From NCBI GenBank assembly GCA_035647615.1, contig DASRND010000035.1:1-64000 (forward strand): a DNA stretch of 64,000 nt. Direction: 5' to 3'. Both the position numbers and the translations under genes were made by a program. Numbering within the stretch: position 1 is the first letter of the stretch; every line of letters begins with the position of its first letter. Under the pieces are notes generated by a model that was not told the origin of the DNA, ran no database searches, and saw only the letters and a program-made list of their open reading frames with translations. Source of the stretch: Bacteroidales bacterium (lineage in GTDB: Bacteria > Bacteroidota > Bacteroidia > Bacteroidales > 4484-276). This document shows positions 1 through 9,574 of this stretch, piece after piece.

Positions 1-45
1 CGATCAGAGTGGCCTTTTTTATAAAAATATGTTTGATAATGATTT

Positions 46-933
46 TTACATTTCACTGGTGATCCGTTCCAGCACCAGGTCTATCAGGCTATTGATAGAT
101 TGATGATAATCTTTTGAATAAGTGCTGTTGGCGCGGTTGGCGATGATAGCACAAACTGTTAACGCCTGATGGCCGAGAAGTTTGCTCAGACCATAGAGTG
201 CTGAAGTTTCCATTTCGAAATTGATAATCCGGTGGCCTTTATAACGCAGTGCTGCCATTTTATCCATGAGCTGCGGATGTTGCAGCGGGATACGGATGAC
301 GCGTCCCTGCGGACCATAAAATCCCGGTGCTGTAGCTGTGATGCCGCTATTCATGCCACCGGCGAGTTTTGCAAAAAGTGAAGGCGAACATTCGACGGCA
401 TAGGGATAAGGCAAATCTTTATGCCAGCCTGTTTGCTCAATAAAAGCATCCGAAAGATCCTGATCAGTCACATGGCTGCTGTCGTAAAACTTGAGCAGGC
501 CGTCGAGGCCGATGCCATGCGTGGAAGCAGCAAACGAATCCACGGGAATATCGGGTTGCACAGCGCCACTGGTTCCCAGCCGCACGATGTTGAGCGAGGT
601 ATGCTTTGGTTTGATGGTGCGCGTGGCAAAATCAACATTTACTAAAGCATCCAGCTCGTTGATGACGATGTCGATGTTGTCGGTGCCCATGCCGGTAGAA
701 AGCACCGTGAGGAATTTATTATTAAAAAAACCAGTATGACAAACCATCTCACGGTTACGGCTTCGGTTGACAATCTTATCGAAACGCGCCGATATCTTTT
801 CTACCCGGTCGGGGTCGCCAACGAGAATTATATTTTCGGCTACATCTTCCGGATGGATATTCAAATGATAAACTGTTCCCGAAGGATTTATAATCAATTC
901 GGATTCGGCAATGCGAGGATTAGGTTTTGTCAT
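46..933 (-). CDS. nucleoside (uridine-type) phosphorylase
   Basis: PNP/UDP-family phosphorylase, which splits a nucleoside with phosphate into free base and (deoxy)ribose-1-phosphate in cytoplasmic salvage. The 295-residue product has the phosphate-binding GDPDR motif at about residues 39-43, a STGMG segment near residue 80 and the nucleoside-binding FEMETSALYGL motif near residue 240. These fit the uridine phosphorylase branch. It is about 40 residues longer than E. coli Udp. An in-frame start 18 codons upstream exists, but the MTKPNPRIAE start (ATG complement at 931-933) matches the conserved N-terminus better. It is divergent from cinA. Exact substrate (uridine versus a broader range) is inferred. 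Confidence 0.85.
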   Translation of the reverse strand: MTKPNPRIAESELIINPSGTVYHLNIHPEDVAENIILVGDPDRVEKISARFDKIVNRSRNREMVCHTGFFNNKFLTVLSTGMGTDNIDIVINELDALVNVDFATRTIKPKHTSLNIVRLGTSGAVQPDIPVDSFAASTHGIGLDGLLKFYDSSHVTDQDLSDAFIEQTGWHKDLPYPYAVECSPSLFAKLAGGMNSGITATAPGFYGPQGRVIRIPLQHPQLMDKMAALRYKGHRIINFEMETSALYGLSKLLGHQALTVCAIIANRANSTYSKDYHQSINSLIDLVLERITSEM

Positions 934-965
934 GATCAATAAAATTCTGAAAGCGTTTAGTTTCC

Positions 966-973
966 TACTTTTG
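966..973 (+). promoter_or_regulatory. Bacteroidota -7 box (TACTTTTG) upstream of cinA
   Basis: TACTTTTG matches the Bacteroidota sigma consensus TAnnTTTG and lies 34 bases before the cinA ATG. No convincing -33 TTTG was seen at the usual spacing, so the call rests on the -7 box and its position. Confidence 0.5.
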
Positions 974-1007
974 CGAAAAAAAAGCACAAAGTTAATTAAA
1001 TCAAAAT

Positions 1008-2249
1008 ATGAAAGCAGAGATCATTACTATAGGCGACGAGCTGCTCATCGGGCAGGTTGTCGATACCAATTCGGCCTGGATGGCTGAGCATTTCAATCTT
1101 GTTGGTTTGGAAATACATCAGATCACCAGCATCAGCGACGAGCGCAACCACATACTCTCAGCGCTCGCGCTGGCAGCGCAAAGAGCCACAGTAATTCTTA
1201 TTACCGGTGGCCTGGGTCCTACCAACGATGATCTTACAAAACCTACGCTATGCGAATATTTCAACACACCATTGGTTTTTCATCAGCCTACTTACGATCA
1301 TATCGAGCGACTTTTCCGGCAGCGTGGCTATCCCATGACGGAAGTTAACCGCCACCAGGCCGATGTTCCACAGTCGTGCACCGTCATCCCAAATGCTAAC
1401 GGAACTGCGCCGGGGATGTGGTTTGAGCACGAGGGGATTATATACATTTCGATGCCAGGCGTTCCTTTTGAGATGAAGCCAATGATGCTGAACGAGATTT
1501 TACCCCGGCTGCTCAAACGATTCGAAGGCTCATTTATACTTCACCGAACGATATTGACACAGGGCATCGGTGAATCGGCTCTGGCGGAAACCATCGAAAC
1601 CTGGGAAAATGCGCTTCCCGCGAATATCAAACTGGCTTATCTGCCTCAGCCTGGCATTGTGCGACTTCGTCTCACAGCTACCGGCGAGAATAAACAGGAG
1701 CTTACCGCGATAATTCAAGACCAGATCGAACAGTTATTACAAATCATTCCTGATCTGGTTTTTGGTTTTAATGACGATTCTTTAGAAGCTGTGGTAGGCA
1801 ATCTGCTGCATAAAAAACACCGCACTGTTTCCACAGCCGAAAGCTGTACGGGAGGATATTTGGCGCACCTGATCACCTCAGTGGCGGGAAGTTCAAACTG
1901 GTATCAGGGTTCCGTAGTGGCCTATCAAAATCGTATAAAAACACAGACACTGGCGGTTTCCGAAAAAATATTGAAAGAACATGGCGCTGTGAGCCAACAA
2001 GTAGCGGAGGCAATGGCCGATGGCATGCGCAAATCGTTCGGCACCGACTATGCATTGGCTGTTTCAGGAATTGCAGGTCCAGACGGCGGCAGCGACGAAA
2101 AGCCCGTTGGCACCACCTGGATCGCCCTATCTACAGCGCAAGGTGTTACTTCTAAAAAGTTTCTCTTTGGCGAGCATCGTCAACGCAACATTCGGAAGGC
2201 AGCATTGACCGCACTCAATATGCTGCGCATGGAGCTGCTCAGAGAATAA
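1008..2249 (+). CDS. cinA: CinA family protein (competence/damage-inducible, NMN amidohydrolase domain)
   Basis: Full-length CinA of 413 residues. The N-terminal MoCF/COG1058 domain (about 1-170) carries GGLGPTNDDLT near residue 66, the family's nucleotide-binding motif. The C-terminal PncC-type domain (about 255-413) carries TAESCTGGYLAHLITSVAG near residue 275. The known activities are ADP-ribose pyrophosphatase and NMN deamidation in pyridine nucleotide recycling. Despite the name, a role in competence is not implied here. It is divergent from the nucleoside phosphorylase and followed by a repeat-containing spacer. Confidence 0.92.
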   Translation: MKAEIITIGDELLIGQVVDTNSAWMAEHFNLVGLEIHQITSISDERNHILSALALAAQRATVILITGGLGPTNDDLTKPTLCEYFNTPLVFHQPTYDHIERLFRQRGYPMTEVNRHQADVPQSCTVIPNANGTAPGMWFEHEGIIYISMPGVPFEMKPMMLNEILPRLLKRFEGSFILHRTILTQGIGESALAETIETWENALPANIKLAYLPQPGIVRLRLTATGENKQELTAIIQDQIEQLLQIIPDLVFGFNDDSLEAVVGNLLHKKHRTVSTAESCTGGYLAHLITSVAGSSNWYQGSVVAYQNRIKTQTLAVSEKILKEHGAVSQQVAEAMADGMRKSFGTDYALAVSGIAGPDGGSDEKPVGTTWIALSTAQGVTSKKFLFGEHRQRNIRKAALTALNMLRMELLRE

Positions 2250-2300
2250 GGTGTTGGTTTTTTAATCTTTAAAAAAGAAGTATACAACCGGAAAATAATG

Positions 2301-2556
2301 TCACTCCTTCGGAGTTTCTGATGGGATCGTTTGCCAACCATTCGGGCTATAACCCTGTCACTCCTTCGGAGTTAAGGTAAGGTCATTTGTCAACCAGTCA
2401 TAGTATTATCCTGTAAATACTTCCAGGTCTCATTTTTATTTACAGACCCGTTTTTATTCAAATCCATCATATGCAACTATTCTGATGCAACCCCAAAGGG
2501 GTGATATTTTTATAGCAATGATGAATTTAACGCCAATTAGAACCCCGAAGGGGTGA
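2301..2556. repeat. two pairs of short palindromes (CACTCCTTCGGAGT and ACCCC-N3-GGGGT)
   Basis: The 350-base gap between cinA and msrBA has no gene. It holds two copies of the hairpin (T)CACTCCTTCGGAGT (2301-2315, 2358-2372) and two copies of ACCCC(AAA/GAA)GGGGTGATA (2490-2502, 2542-2554). Sequence around the copies is also similar (tttgccaacca / tttgtcaacca; atagcaatgatgaatt / ttaattcatgacgaattt). They look like small REP-type elements arranged as two inward-facing pairs. A role as terminators for the converging genes is possible, but no T-run follows. Confidence 0.6.
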
Positions 2557-2599
2557 TAGGTTAATTCATGACGAATTTATTACTCCAATCCATCGGAAT

Positions 2600-3529
2600 T
2601 TAAAAAACCTCTCTTTTAATATGACAATAAGGCGTTCCACCTCTTTTGTCGTAATAACCCTGGTGATACTTCTCAGCGGGGAAAAACTCCTGCACTTTCT
2701 CCAGCTTAGTGGCTACCTTATAACCTTTGGCAGTGAGCTGATCAATCAGTTTTTGGGCAGTTTTCTTTTGCTGGTCGTCGGTATAAAAAATTACTGAGCG
2801 ATACTGGTCGCCAATATCAGGACCCTGCCCGCCAATCTGCGTAAAGTCGTGCGTCTCGAAGTAGAGTTTCGTCAACTCCTCATAAGAAATTTTTGAAGGA
2901 TCAAATTCAACTTTTACCGTTTCGGCGTGCCCCGTGCGGCCTGTGCATACCTGCTCATAGGATGGGTTTTTTACGTGACCACCTGTGTAACCTGAGGTGG
3001 CCGACTTCACCCCCTTGGCTTTGGCCAGATAATATTCGGTGCCCCAGAAGCATCCGGAGGCAAAATAGGCCACGCCTTTCTCGATAGCTTTTTGTGCCGG
3101 AATAAATTCCATGGAAATAGAGTTGACGCAATGACGCGTGTCTTTGGGAGTGTAGTCTTCGCCCATAAAGACATGCCCCAGGTGTCCGCCGCAGTTGGCG
3201 CAAATGATTTCGGTACGGCGGCCGTCGGCATCGCGAACGTGTTTTACGGCACCGTCGATCTCATCGTCGAAACTCGGCCAGCCACAATTCGACTCAAACT
3301 TGTCCTGTGAGCGATAAAGCGCTGCACCGCATTGACGGCATACGTATTTACCTTCGGCGGTATTTTTATACAACTCGCCGGTGTAGGGCATTTCGGTTCC
3401 TTTGTTCAATATCACCCGCGCTTCTTCGGGCGTCAGTTGTTTGTATTTCATCGTTTCCTGTGCATTGGTTTGTAAAAATAATATGGATGTCAACAAAAAT
3501 AATAATGTGCTTAAATGTAGTGGTTTCAT
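2600..3529 (-). CDS. msrBA: secreted methionine sulfoxide reductase MsrB-MsrA fusion
   Basis: Bifunctional enzyme reducing R- and S-methionine sulfoxide in exported proteins. Residues 1-23 are a signal peptide ending TNAQ. The MsrB domain (about 27-145) has both zinc CxxC pairs (C64/C67, C110/C113) and the catalytic cysteine in RHCVNS (C134). The MsrA domain follows (about 152-309) with GCFWG at 159-163. Order is B then A in one 309-residue chain. The signal peptide places it in the periplasm or envelope. It lies downstream of the MacA-like gene on the same strand but 278 bases away, so it is probably a separate unit. Confidence 0.93.
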   Translation of the reverse strand: MKPLHLSTLLFLLTSILFLQTNAQETMKYKQLTPEEARVILNKGTEMPYTGELYKNTAEGKYVCRQCGAALYRSQDKFESNCGWPSFDDEIDGAVKHVRDADGRRTEIICANCGGHLGHVFMGEDYTPKDTRHCVNSISMEFIPAQKAIEKGVAYFASGCFWGTEYYLAKAKGVKSATSGYTGGHVKNPSYEQVCTGRTGHAETVKVEFDPSKISYEELTKLYFETHDFTQIGGQGPDIGDQYRSVIFYTDDQQKKTAQKLIDQLTAKGYKVATKLEKVQEFFPAEKYHQGYYDKRGGTPYCHIKREVF

Positions 3530-3807
3530 TTTTGGTAGTTTTGATTAATAACTACCAAACCCGCCAAAATGTTCTGGATGTAAGATCAAGAAATGACGCA
3601 GGGTTGCAATCATTTACTCCTCGTTATTCAAAGGGAGAACTCTTTTTATAATTAATACCTGCTATGCCCGTCAATAGGACGCAAAGTAGTAAATAGGAGA
3701 GTTTTGATATAGCTCGATGAACACACTGCCAGCAAGAAAATGCAGACACTATTTACTCACGCAGATTATTTTAGACCAAAAAAAGAATGAAATGACGATC
3801 TGAAATC

Positions 3808-5175
3808 CTACTTTTCATCATACAACTTATCCTTGCTAACTACCTGCACGTCCTGCCCGTTTTCGAGCGTTCGCGAAACGGCACGATAAGGACCCGTAAT
3901 CACCTCCTGATCTTCTTCGAGGCCTTCCACTATCTGGATGTTGGTGTTATCCTGAACACCGGATTTCACAGCAGCTATGCGTGCTTTTCCATCTTCAATC
4001 AAAAAAACGTATTCAGTTATCTTCTCTTCGGAGGATTTTTGACTGACGCTTTTTATTTCGCCATCACCGCCCTGGGTTTGTGCCTGCCGACTGCCCGACA
4101 GCGTTTTACCGGTAGTGTCGGCGCGGGTAGTAACCGCCTGAATGGGAACGGTGAGCACATTGCCCTCACGCTTGGTTTGTATATCGACAGTAGTAGACAT
4201 GCCTGGCCGGAAAGGCGAGTAAAATGGATTATTGTCGGGAATGAGGTCGTCGTACGATTCCTTTAGCAACCTGATCTTTACCTGAAAATTAGTTACCTGA
4301 TCGGCACTTACTCCCGTTACATCAGCCGAAGTAGCTATTTCGGTAACGAGACCTTTAAATTTTCGGTTGAGATAAGCGTCAACTTCTATCAAAGCAGTAT
4401 CGTTGAGATGCACACGAACAATGTCGTTTTCGTTCACCTGCACCACGGCCTCCATGCTGTTGAGGTTGGCAATGCGCATCAACTCGGTACCGGCCGAAAA
4501 CTGGGAGGCTCCCGAAACACGTTCGCCTTTTTCTACAATTAATTTACTAATGGTGCCATCGGAAGGTGCATAGATAGCTGTTTTGGTGAGATTTTCGCGC
4601 GACTCGCGCAAGGAGGCTTCTGCGCTGGCCACCTGAAATTCGGCAGATTTTACATTTTCTTTAGCGGCCTGTACTTCGGCTTTTGCCACTTCGTATTGCG
4701 AAAGTGCCGTTTCGTATTCGGCATTGGAGATCACTTTTTCTTCCCATAGCTTCTTGTTGCGATCGAAGGAGAGCTGTGCTGAAGTGAACTGCGCTTCGCT
4801 TTGCACCAGCCGCGCCCGGGAGTTGGCCACAGCAGCACGCTGCGACTGTAATCCGGCCTCGCTGCGCTCGTAATTGCTGCGGTAAATCTCCGGGTCGATT
4901 TTGGCCAACAGATCACCTTCGCTCACTTCGTCGCCTTCGCGCACTTTCAGTTCTACCACCTCGCCCGAGATGTAAGGCGTTATTTTCACCTCTTTCTCCG
5001 GCTGTATTTTGCCGTTGGCCGAAACCGTTTCTACGATGGTGCGTCGTGTCACCTTTTCGGTGGTCACCTTAACGCCACTTTTTGCTCCAATGGCGCCTTT
5101 ATTTTTTAATACAGCAAGAACAATCAGTACTGCAACTACTGCTATCGCAATGATGATCCATGTCTTTTTTTTCAT
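3808..5175 (-). CDS. periplasmic adaptor (HlyD/MacA-like membrane fusion protein) of an efflux system
   Basis: Periplasmic adaptor linking an inner-membrane pump to a TolC channel. The 455-residue protein has an N-terminal membrane anchor (about 5-23), a lipoyl-type half (KITPYISGEVVELKVREGDE), a long Ala/Glu-rich alpha-hairpin (about 95-205), the second lipoyl half with APSDGTISKL, and beta-barrel and membrane-proximal domains. The family fits MacA-type adaptors, which usually pair with a MacB ABC transporter. The tolC-like gene lies 83 bases upstream on the same strand, so the two are likely co-transcribed. No pump gene follows; the next gene is msrBA. Confidence 0.88.
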   Translation of the reverse strand: MKKKTWIIIAIAVVAVLIVLAVLKNKGAIGAKSGVKVTTEKVTRRTIVETVSANGKIQPEKEVKITPYISGEVVELKVREGDEVSEGDLLAKIDPEIYRSNYERSEAGLQSQRAAVANSRARLVQSEAQFTSAQLSFDRNKKLWEEKVISNAEYETALSQYEVAKAEVQAAKENVKSAEFQVASAEASLRESRENLTKTAIYAPSDGTISKLIVEKGERVSGASQFSAGTELMRIANLNSMEAVVQVNENDIVRVHLNDTALIEVDAYLNRKFKGLVTEIATSADVTGVSADQVTNFQVKIRLLKESYDDLIPDNNPFYSPFRPGMSTTVDIQTKREGNVLTVPIQAVTTRADTTGKTLSGSRQAQTQGGDGEIKSVSQKSSEEKITEYVFLIEDGKARIAAVKSGVQDNTNIQIVEGLEEDQEVITGPYRAVSRTLENGQDVQVVSKDKLYDEK

Positions 5176-5258
5176 TTGATCGAATATGGGTGTAAATTTT
5201 GAAGTCCAAAAATAAAAAAATTCATTTGTTAAAGACTGGTTGCCCTCACTTCCGAAAG

Positions 5259-6626
5259 TTATCGCGGCATCGTGAGGGGCAGCCCCATGTAAAAATCGAG
5301 GATTATTTCTTTAAAAACATAATCATATCGGGCACGTATCAGCTCCGACTCGGCTGATGCCAATTGTGTTTTGGCAATATTATAATCCAACGAATTCGAT
5401 AATCCTACATTAAACTTCTGCTCGGTGTACCGGAACGATTCCTGAAATGAAGTGACCGATTTCCTGGTGGCAATGAAGCTTTTGTAAGCTGCCTTTGCAT
5501 CGCTGTAGGCCTGTTCGATGCTTTTGCGAAGCGTATTGAGCGTAAGCTCGTAATTATACTCAGCATTGGTGGCGTTTATCTTGGCCAGGCTAACATTAGA
5601 AGACGCCTGGTACCCGTTAAAAATCGGAATATTGAGGCTGAGTCCCAGGTAGCGTGATTGGTTGTTGCGCAACTGATCGCCAAAAGTCATCACACCACCA
5701 AAGTTAGCAGAAGTAGTATCAAAGTCAGGGAAGTTGCTCGAGTAGTTGGTTCCCCATCCTGTCGCGAGGCTCAGGGTAGGACTCAACCGTCCTTTGGCAA
5801 TAGCCACATCTTTGTAGGCGCTTTCCACGTCGAGCTCTGCTTTTTTAATCTGCGGCAGCCGTTCCGAAGCCAGCGTATAAATGGTGCCCAGAGTTGGCAA
5901 TTCGCCTGTAATCTCGAATTCTATCACCGGAACATCTATCTCAAAATCGGTGTCAGCAGGCAAATCGAGGATTTGGAGCAAATCGAGGTAGGCCAGATCC
6001 AGGGAGTTTTCGTAGTTGATAACCGAGAGCTCCTCACCAGCGTTTTGCGCCTGAATCTCCAGCAGGCTTCCGCGTGCCAAAGTTCCGGCTGCCACCAGTT
6101 TTTCGGTGCGTGCTATTTGCGCATCAGAAATAACCACCTGTTCGCGTGCTACTTTCAGCAGCTCACGGTTGAAAAGTATCGAAAGATAAGCCTGCGTAAG
6201 CATCAGCGAGATGTCATCCTTCATCTTATCGGTGGCATATTTGCTCGACTGAAATTCAATCTTTTGTTTCTTGATGGTGTTTTGCTTCTGCAATCCGGCA
6301 AAGAGCACCAGATTGGCGTTGAGCCCAAGGTTTCCCTGGCGCGTCTCACGATCGACATATAAGTTGAGCGCCTGGTCGAGGTAACGCCCCCAGTTGTAGC
6401 TAAAACCAGCACTCGAATTGAGGCTGGGCAACAGGCTTAGCTTGCTCTCGAGCAGCGTTACCCCGCTCGCCTCAATATTGAGCTCGCTCTGCTTTATCTG
6501 AATGTTGTTTTGAATCGCATACTCAATGCAGCTTTCAAGCGTCCAGATGCGGTTTTGCCCATGCAGAGAGCTGTGCATCCAAAAAGCAATAAATAAAAAT
6601 AGCAATGGGAGAAAGTGTTTTTTCAT
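5259..6626 (-). CDS. TolC family outer-membrane efflux protein
   Basis: Outer-membrane channel of a tripartite efflux or type I export system. The ORF is open upstream, but the start with a signal peptide, MKKHFLPLLFLFIAF (ATG complement 6624-6626), gives 455 residues ending its signal at LHGQ. Two OEP repeats with long Ala/Leu/Glu helices and a C-terminal TQLASAESELIRARYDYVFKE-type helix are typical. First gene of a two-gene unit with the MacA-like adaptor. Confidence 0.88.
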   Translation of the reverse strand: MKKHFLPLLFLFIAFWMHSSLHGQNRIWTLESCIEYAIQNNIQIKQSELNIEASGVTLLESKLSLLPSLNSSAGFSYNWGRYLDQALNLYVDRETRQGNLGLNANLVLFAGLQKQNTIKKQKIEFQSSKYATDKMKDDISLMLTQAYLSILFNRELLKVAREQVVISDAQIARTEKLVAAGTLARGSLLEIQAQNAGEELSVINYENSLDLAYLDLLQILDLPADTDFEIDVPVIEFEITGELPTLGTIYTLASERLPQIKKAELDVESAYKDVAIAKGRLSPTLSLATGWGTNYSSNFPDFDTTSANFGGVMTFGDQLRNNQSRYLGLSLNIPIFNGYQASSNVSLAKINATNAEYNYELTLNTLRKSIEQAYSDAKAAYKSFIATRKSVTSFQESFRYTEQKFNVGLSNSLDYNIAKTQLASAESELIRARYDYVFKEIILDFYMGLPLTMPR

Positions 6627-6728
6627 CGTCTCGGTATTCTTATGGTAATGACGTTTATCAAAATTTTTATCTATAATGTGATTTGACAGCGACATCCTAA
6701 ACTAAAAACATGCCATGCCACCAAGTGC

Positions 6729-6756
6729 TTTGTAATGAGCAAATAAGCTATTTTTG
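6729..6756 (+). promoter_or_regulatory. candidate promoter for the M1 peptidase
   Basis: TTTG at 6729-6732 and TATTTTTG at 6749-6756, a perfect TAnnTTTG -7 box, with a 16-base spacer that is a little short for this promoter class. It would give a 5' leader of about 145 bases before the chosen start at 6908. Confidence 0.4.
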
Positions 6757-6907
6757 TAGTTTTTAACTGTAAACTTTTTATTCGCTGGTTTACAAATCAG
6801 GTTCACCTTCATACAACTTGTTAAACCGCGAAAGTAGTTTTTTTGATTTGGATGATCATTTTTCAGCACGAAATTATAATTTTACCGATCAATACAAAAA
6901 CAAAATC

Positions 6908-9292
6908 ATGAGACATCTCACCTTCCTAATCTTTACTGCAGTGATCTTTTTTTCGGGTATGACGCCACAAACCATTGTAGCACAGACAAACTCTCCCCGC
7001 AAAGGACTGCCTGCAACCTCACAACTCAGCGACACCCTCGATGCGCTTCATTACACTATTTTTCTTGATGAAGTAAACACTCAGGCCAAAACAATTACCG
7101 CACGCTGCAAGGTGCAATTGCAAAGCAAAGTAAATAACCTTCAGACGATTACGCTGCAGCTGCGCAGCCTCACCGTAGATCAGGTGCTAGTAAACAATGC
7201 AGCTGTAACAAATTATTCTCATACCACCGACTTGCTCCGTATTCCGCTGACGCAGCCCATGCAAAGCGGCCAACAGGCAGAGGTGGAAGTACATTATCAC
7301 GGTGCGCCATTCTACAGCAACTGGGGCGGCTACCATTTCAACGGCACTTACTCTTTTAATCTTGGTGTGGGCATTTCCACCGACCCGCACAACCTGGGCA
7401 AAACCTGGTTTCCGTGCATCGACGATTTTCACGACCGCGCCACCTACGAAATTTTCGCAACGGTTCCTAACGATGAAATGGCTGTAGCCGGTGGGCTGCT
7501 GCTCGAAGTTACCGACAACGGAAACGGAACTCATACGTATCATTGGAGCCTCAGCAACACCATTCCCACCTACCTGGCCTCGGTAGCTACCGGTAATTAC
7601 AGCAAAGTAACGTACACTTTTAACTCAATAAGTGGCGATGAAATTCCCGTAGAGATTTATGTAAAGCCTGCTGACACGGCAAAGGTAGCGGGCACTTTTT
7701 CGACACTGCTGCAGGTGCTTGATGCTTACGAATATTATTTTGGCCCCTACCGCTGGGAACGCGTGGGCTATGTAGGAACAGCCATAGGAGCTATGGAACA
7801 CACCACCAACATCGCCCTTCCGCATTTTTGTATTAATGGCAATCTCAACTACGAATCGCTGATCGCGCACGAGCTTTCGCATCATTGGTTTGGCGATCTG
7901 GTAACGTGCGCCTCTGCCGAAGATATGTGGATCAACGAGGGCTGGGCAGTGTTTTGTGAGTCGATGTACCGCGAAGCACTTTATGGTGTAGCAGCTTACC
8001 GTTCCGATATGTTTGCACGCCACAAAGATGTGTTGCACACCGCACACATTGACGATGGCGGCTTTCTGGCACTTTACGGAATCCCAACGGAACAAACTTA
8101 TGGCACAACTGTCTATCAAAAAGGCGCGCTGGTGATACACACGCTGCGCAACTACATGGGCGACAGCTTGTTTTTTCCGGCAGTTCAGGATTATCTCGAA
8201 ACGTATGCCTATGATTATATCGACTCGTGGGAAATACGCGATTTCCTTTCTGCAAGCAGTGGGATGAATTTAACCGACTTTTTCGACACCTGGATTTTTA
8301 GTCCCGGTTTCCCGGAATATTCTATCGACTCATTTCAGGTGGTGCCTTTTGGCAATGAGCATGAGGTAACGGTTTTTGCAAAGCAGAAATACAGAGGTCC
8401 CGGCACTATTGGTAATTCCGTTCGGGTAGAAGTCACTTTCTTGGATGCTCAGCGTAGAATGGAAACACGCCTGATGGAATTTTCAGGCGAAACCGGTGAG
8501 CAAACTTTTGTGGTGCCACTGCTGCCAGTAACGGTGCTGGCCGACTTTTACGATAAAATAGGCGATGCCACCACCGACAAGTCGCTCACCGCCAGTGCAC
8601 CTTTCTCGCAAAGTTATTCCGATTTGATGTGTAAAATAGGAATCACCGAAATAGCTCCCGGCGACACTGCTTTTATTCGTATGACCCATCGTTGGGTGGC
8701 GCCCGATGAACCCAAAAATCCCGTCAACGGCATCACCCTTTCCAATGCACATCACTGGCGCATCGATGCCGTGACCGCCGAAAGCACCGAGCTGAAAGGT
8801 AGTTTTATGTACAGCAAATTCAACCATCTGGATCATGAACTGATGAGCGACCCCAACGATTCTATCGGCGTAATGTACCGCGCCGACCGAGCTGCCGACT
8901 GGGAGCCAGTATTTGCCGAAAAAACCGGCTCGAATAATATTGGCTATTTCGATCTGCCCGTGCTACTGCCCGGAGAATATACGCTGGCAGCCTGGGACGA
9001 TCTTTACGTTGGCATGGAAGATAGTCCTGCCGAAGGTCCCGACACAGAAATCTCCATCTTCCCCAATCCCGCCGATGATATTGTTTTTATCACCCTCGGA
9101 AAACGCAATGCTACTACTGTTGAGATTTTTAATACCAAAGGCCAGCTTACCGACACCATTAATAACTTCCAGCGGCTCAAAAACCTGCAGTACGATTCGC
9201 GCAGGCTACGCCCGGGAAGCTATATCCTGAAGTTTCTGGATCACAATGGACGTGAGATTGAAAACCACAAACTTATTGTCAAGGAAAGATAA
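6908..9292 (+). CDS. secreted M1 family aminopeptidase with type IX sorting tail
   Basis: Zinc metallopeptidase of the gluzincin M1 family, expected to trim peptides outside the cell. The start MRHLTFLIFTAVIFF gives a signal peptide ending VAQ; an upstream TTG at 6818 only adds a non-signal stretch. The catalytic HELSH is at residues 321-325, with NEGWA (third zinc ligand E344) downstream. The last 80 or so residues (from EISIFPNPADD) form a Por secretion system type A tail, so the 794-residue protein is likely exported by the type IX system and attached to the surface or released. No PorU/PorV genes are in the window. Confidence 0.92.
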   Translation: MRHLTFLIFTAVIFFSGMTPQTIVAQTNSPRKGLPATSQLSDTLDALHYTIFLDEVNTQAKTITARCKVQLQSKVNNLQTITLQLRSLTVDQVLVNNAAVTNYSHTTDLLRIPLTQPMQSGQQAEVEVHYHGAPFYSNWGGYHFNGTYSFNLGVGISTDPHNLGKTWFPCIDDFHDRATYEIFATVPNDEMAVAGGLLLEVTDNGNGTHTYHWSLSNTIPTYLASVATGNYSKVTYTFNSISGDEIPVEIYVKPADTAKVAGTFSTLLQVLDAYEYYFGPYRWERVGYVGTAIGAMEHTTNIALPHFCINGNLNYESLIAHELSHHWFGDLVTCASAEDMWINEGWAVFCESMYREALYGVAAYRSDMFARHKDVLHTAHIDDGGFLALYGIPTEQTYGTTVYQKGALVIHTLRNYMGDSLFFPAVQDYLETYAYDYIDSWEIRDFLSASSGMNLTDFFDTWIFSPGFPEYSIDSFQVVPFGNEHEVTVFAKQKYRGPGTIGNSVRVEVTFLDAQRRMETRLMEFSGETGEQTFVVPLLPVTVLADFYDKIGDATTDKSLTASAPFSQSYSDLMCKIGITEIAPGDTAFIRMTHRWVAPDEPKNPVNGITLSNAHHWRIDAVTAESTELKGSFMYSKFNHLDHELMSDPNDSIGVMYRADRAADWEPVFAEKTGSNNIGYFDLPVLLPGEYTLAAWDDLYVGMEDSPAEGPDTEISIFPNPADDIVFITLGKRNATTVEIFNTKGQLTDTINNFQRLKNLQYDSRRLRPGSYILKFLDHNGREIENHKLIVKER

Positions 9293-9550
9293 ATGATCAT
9301 TAATCAAAAGGTTACACTATTTTAAATCCAGTAATACCCAATGTCGAATTGCTGAGGACTAAGCTGGACATGAGGACAGATCAAAATAAGTTGCCAATGC
9401 ATCACTATCTTGGCGAAAAGTACGAAGCGATTAATTTGTTTAATAATTAATTAAAACCATTAAACAATTATTTATGCCACTTGTTATTCGGCTGATTTAA
9501 TTGAAAACGTTTGCAACGACATGCCCATAAATTGACATTTTACAAAAAAC

Positions 9551-9558
9551 TATTTTTG
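9551..9558 (+). promoter_or_regulatory. -7 box (TATTTTTG) of the mevalonate operon
   Basis: A perfect TAnnTTTG box ends 16 bases before the ATG at 9575. With initiation a few bases downstream, the transcript would have a leader of only about 10 bases. A TTG at 9532-9534 could serve as the -33 element with a 16-base spacer. The 282-base gap before it (9293-9574) shows nothing else. Confidence 0.5.
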
Positions 9559-9574
9559 CAGAAAATTCTTGAAA

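Noticed and set aside
3537-3544. Perfect TAnnTTTG box (TAGTTTTG) on the plus strand
   Set aside because: It points into a gap with no plus-strand gene; msrBA and the adaptor are on the minus strand.
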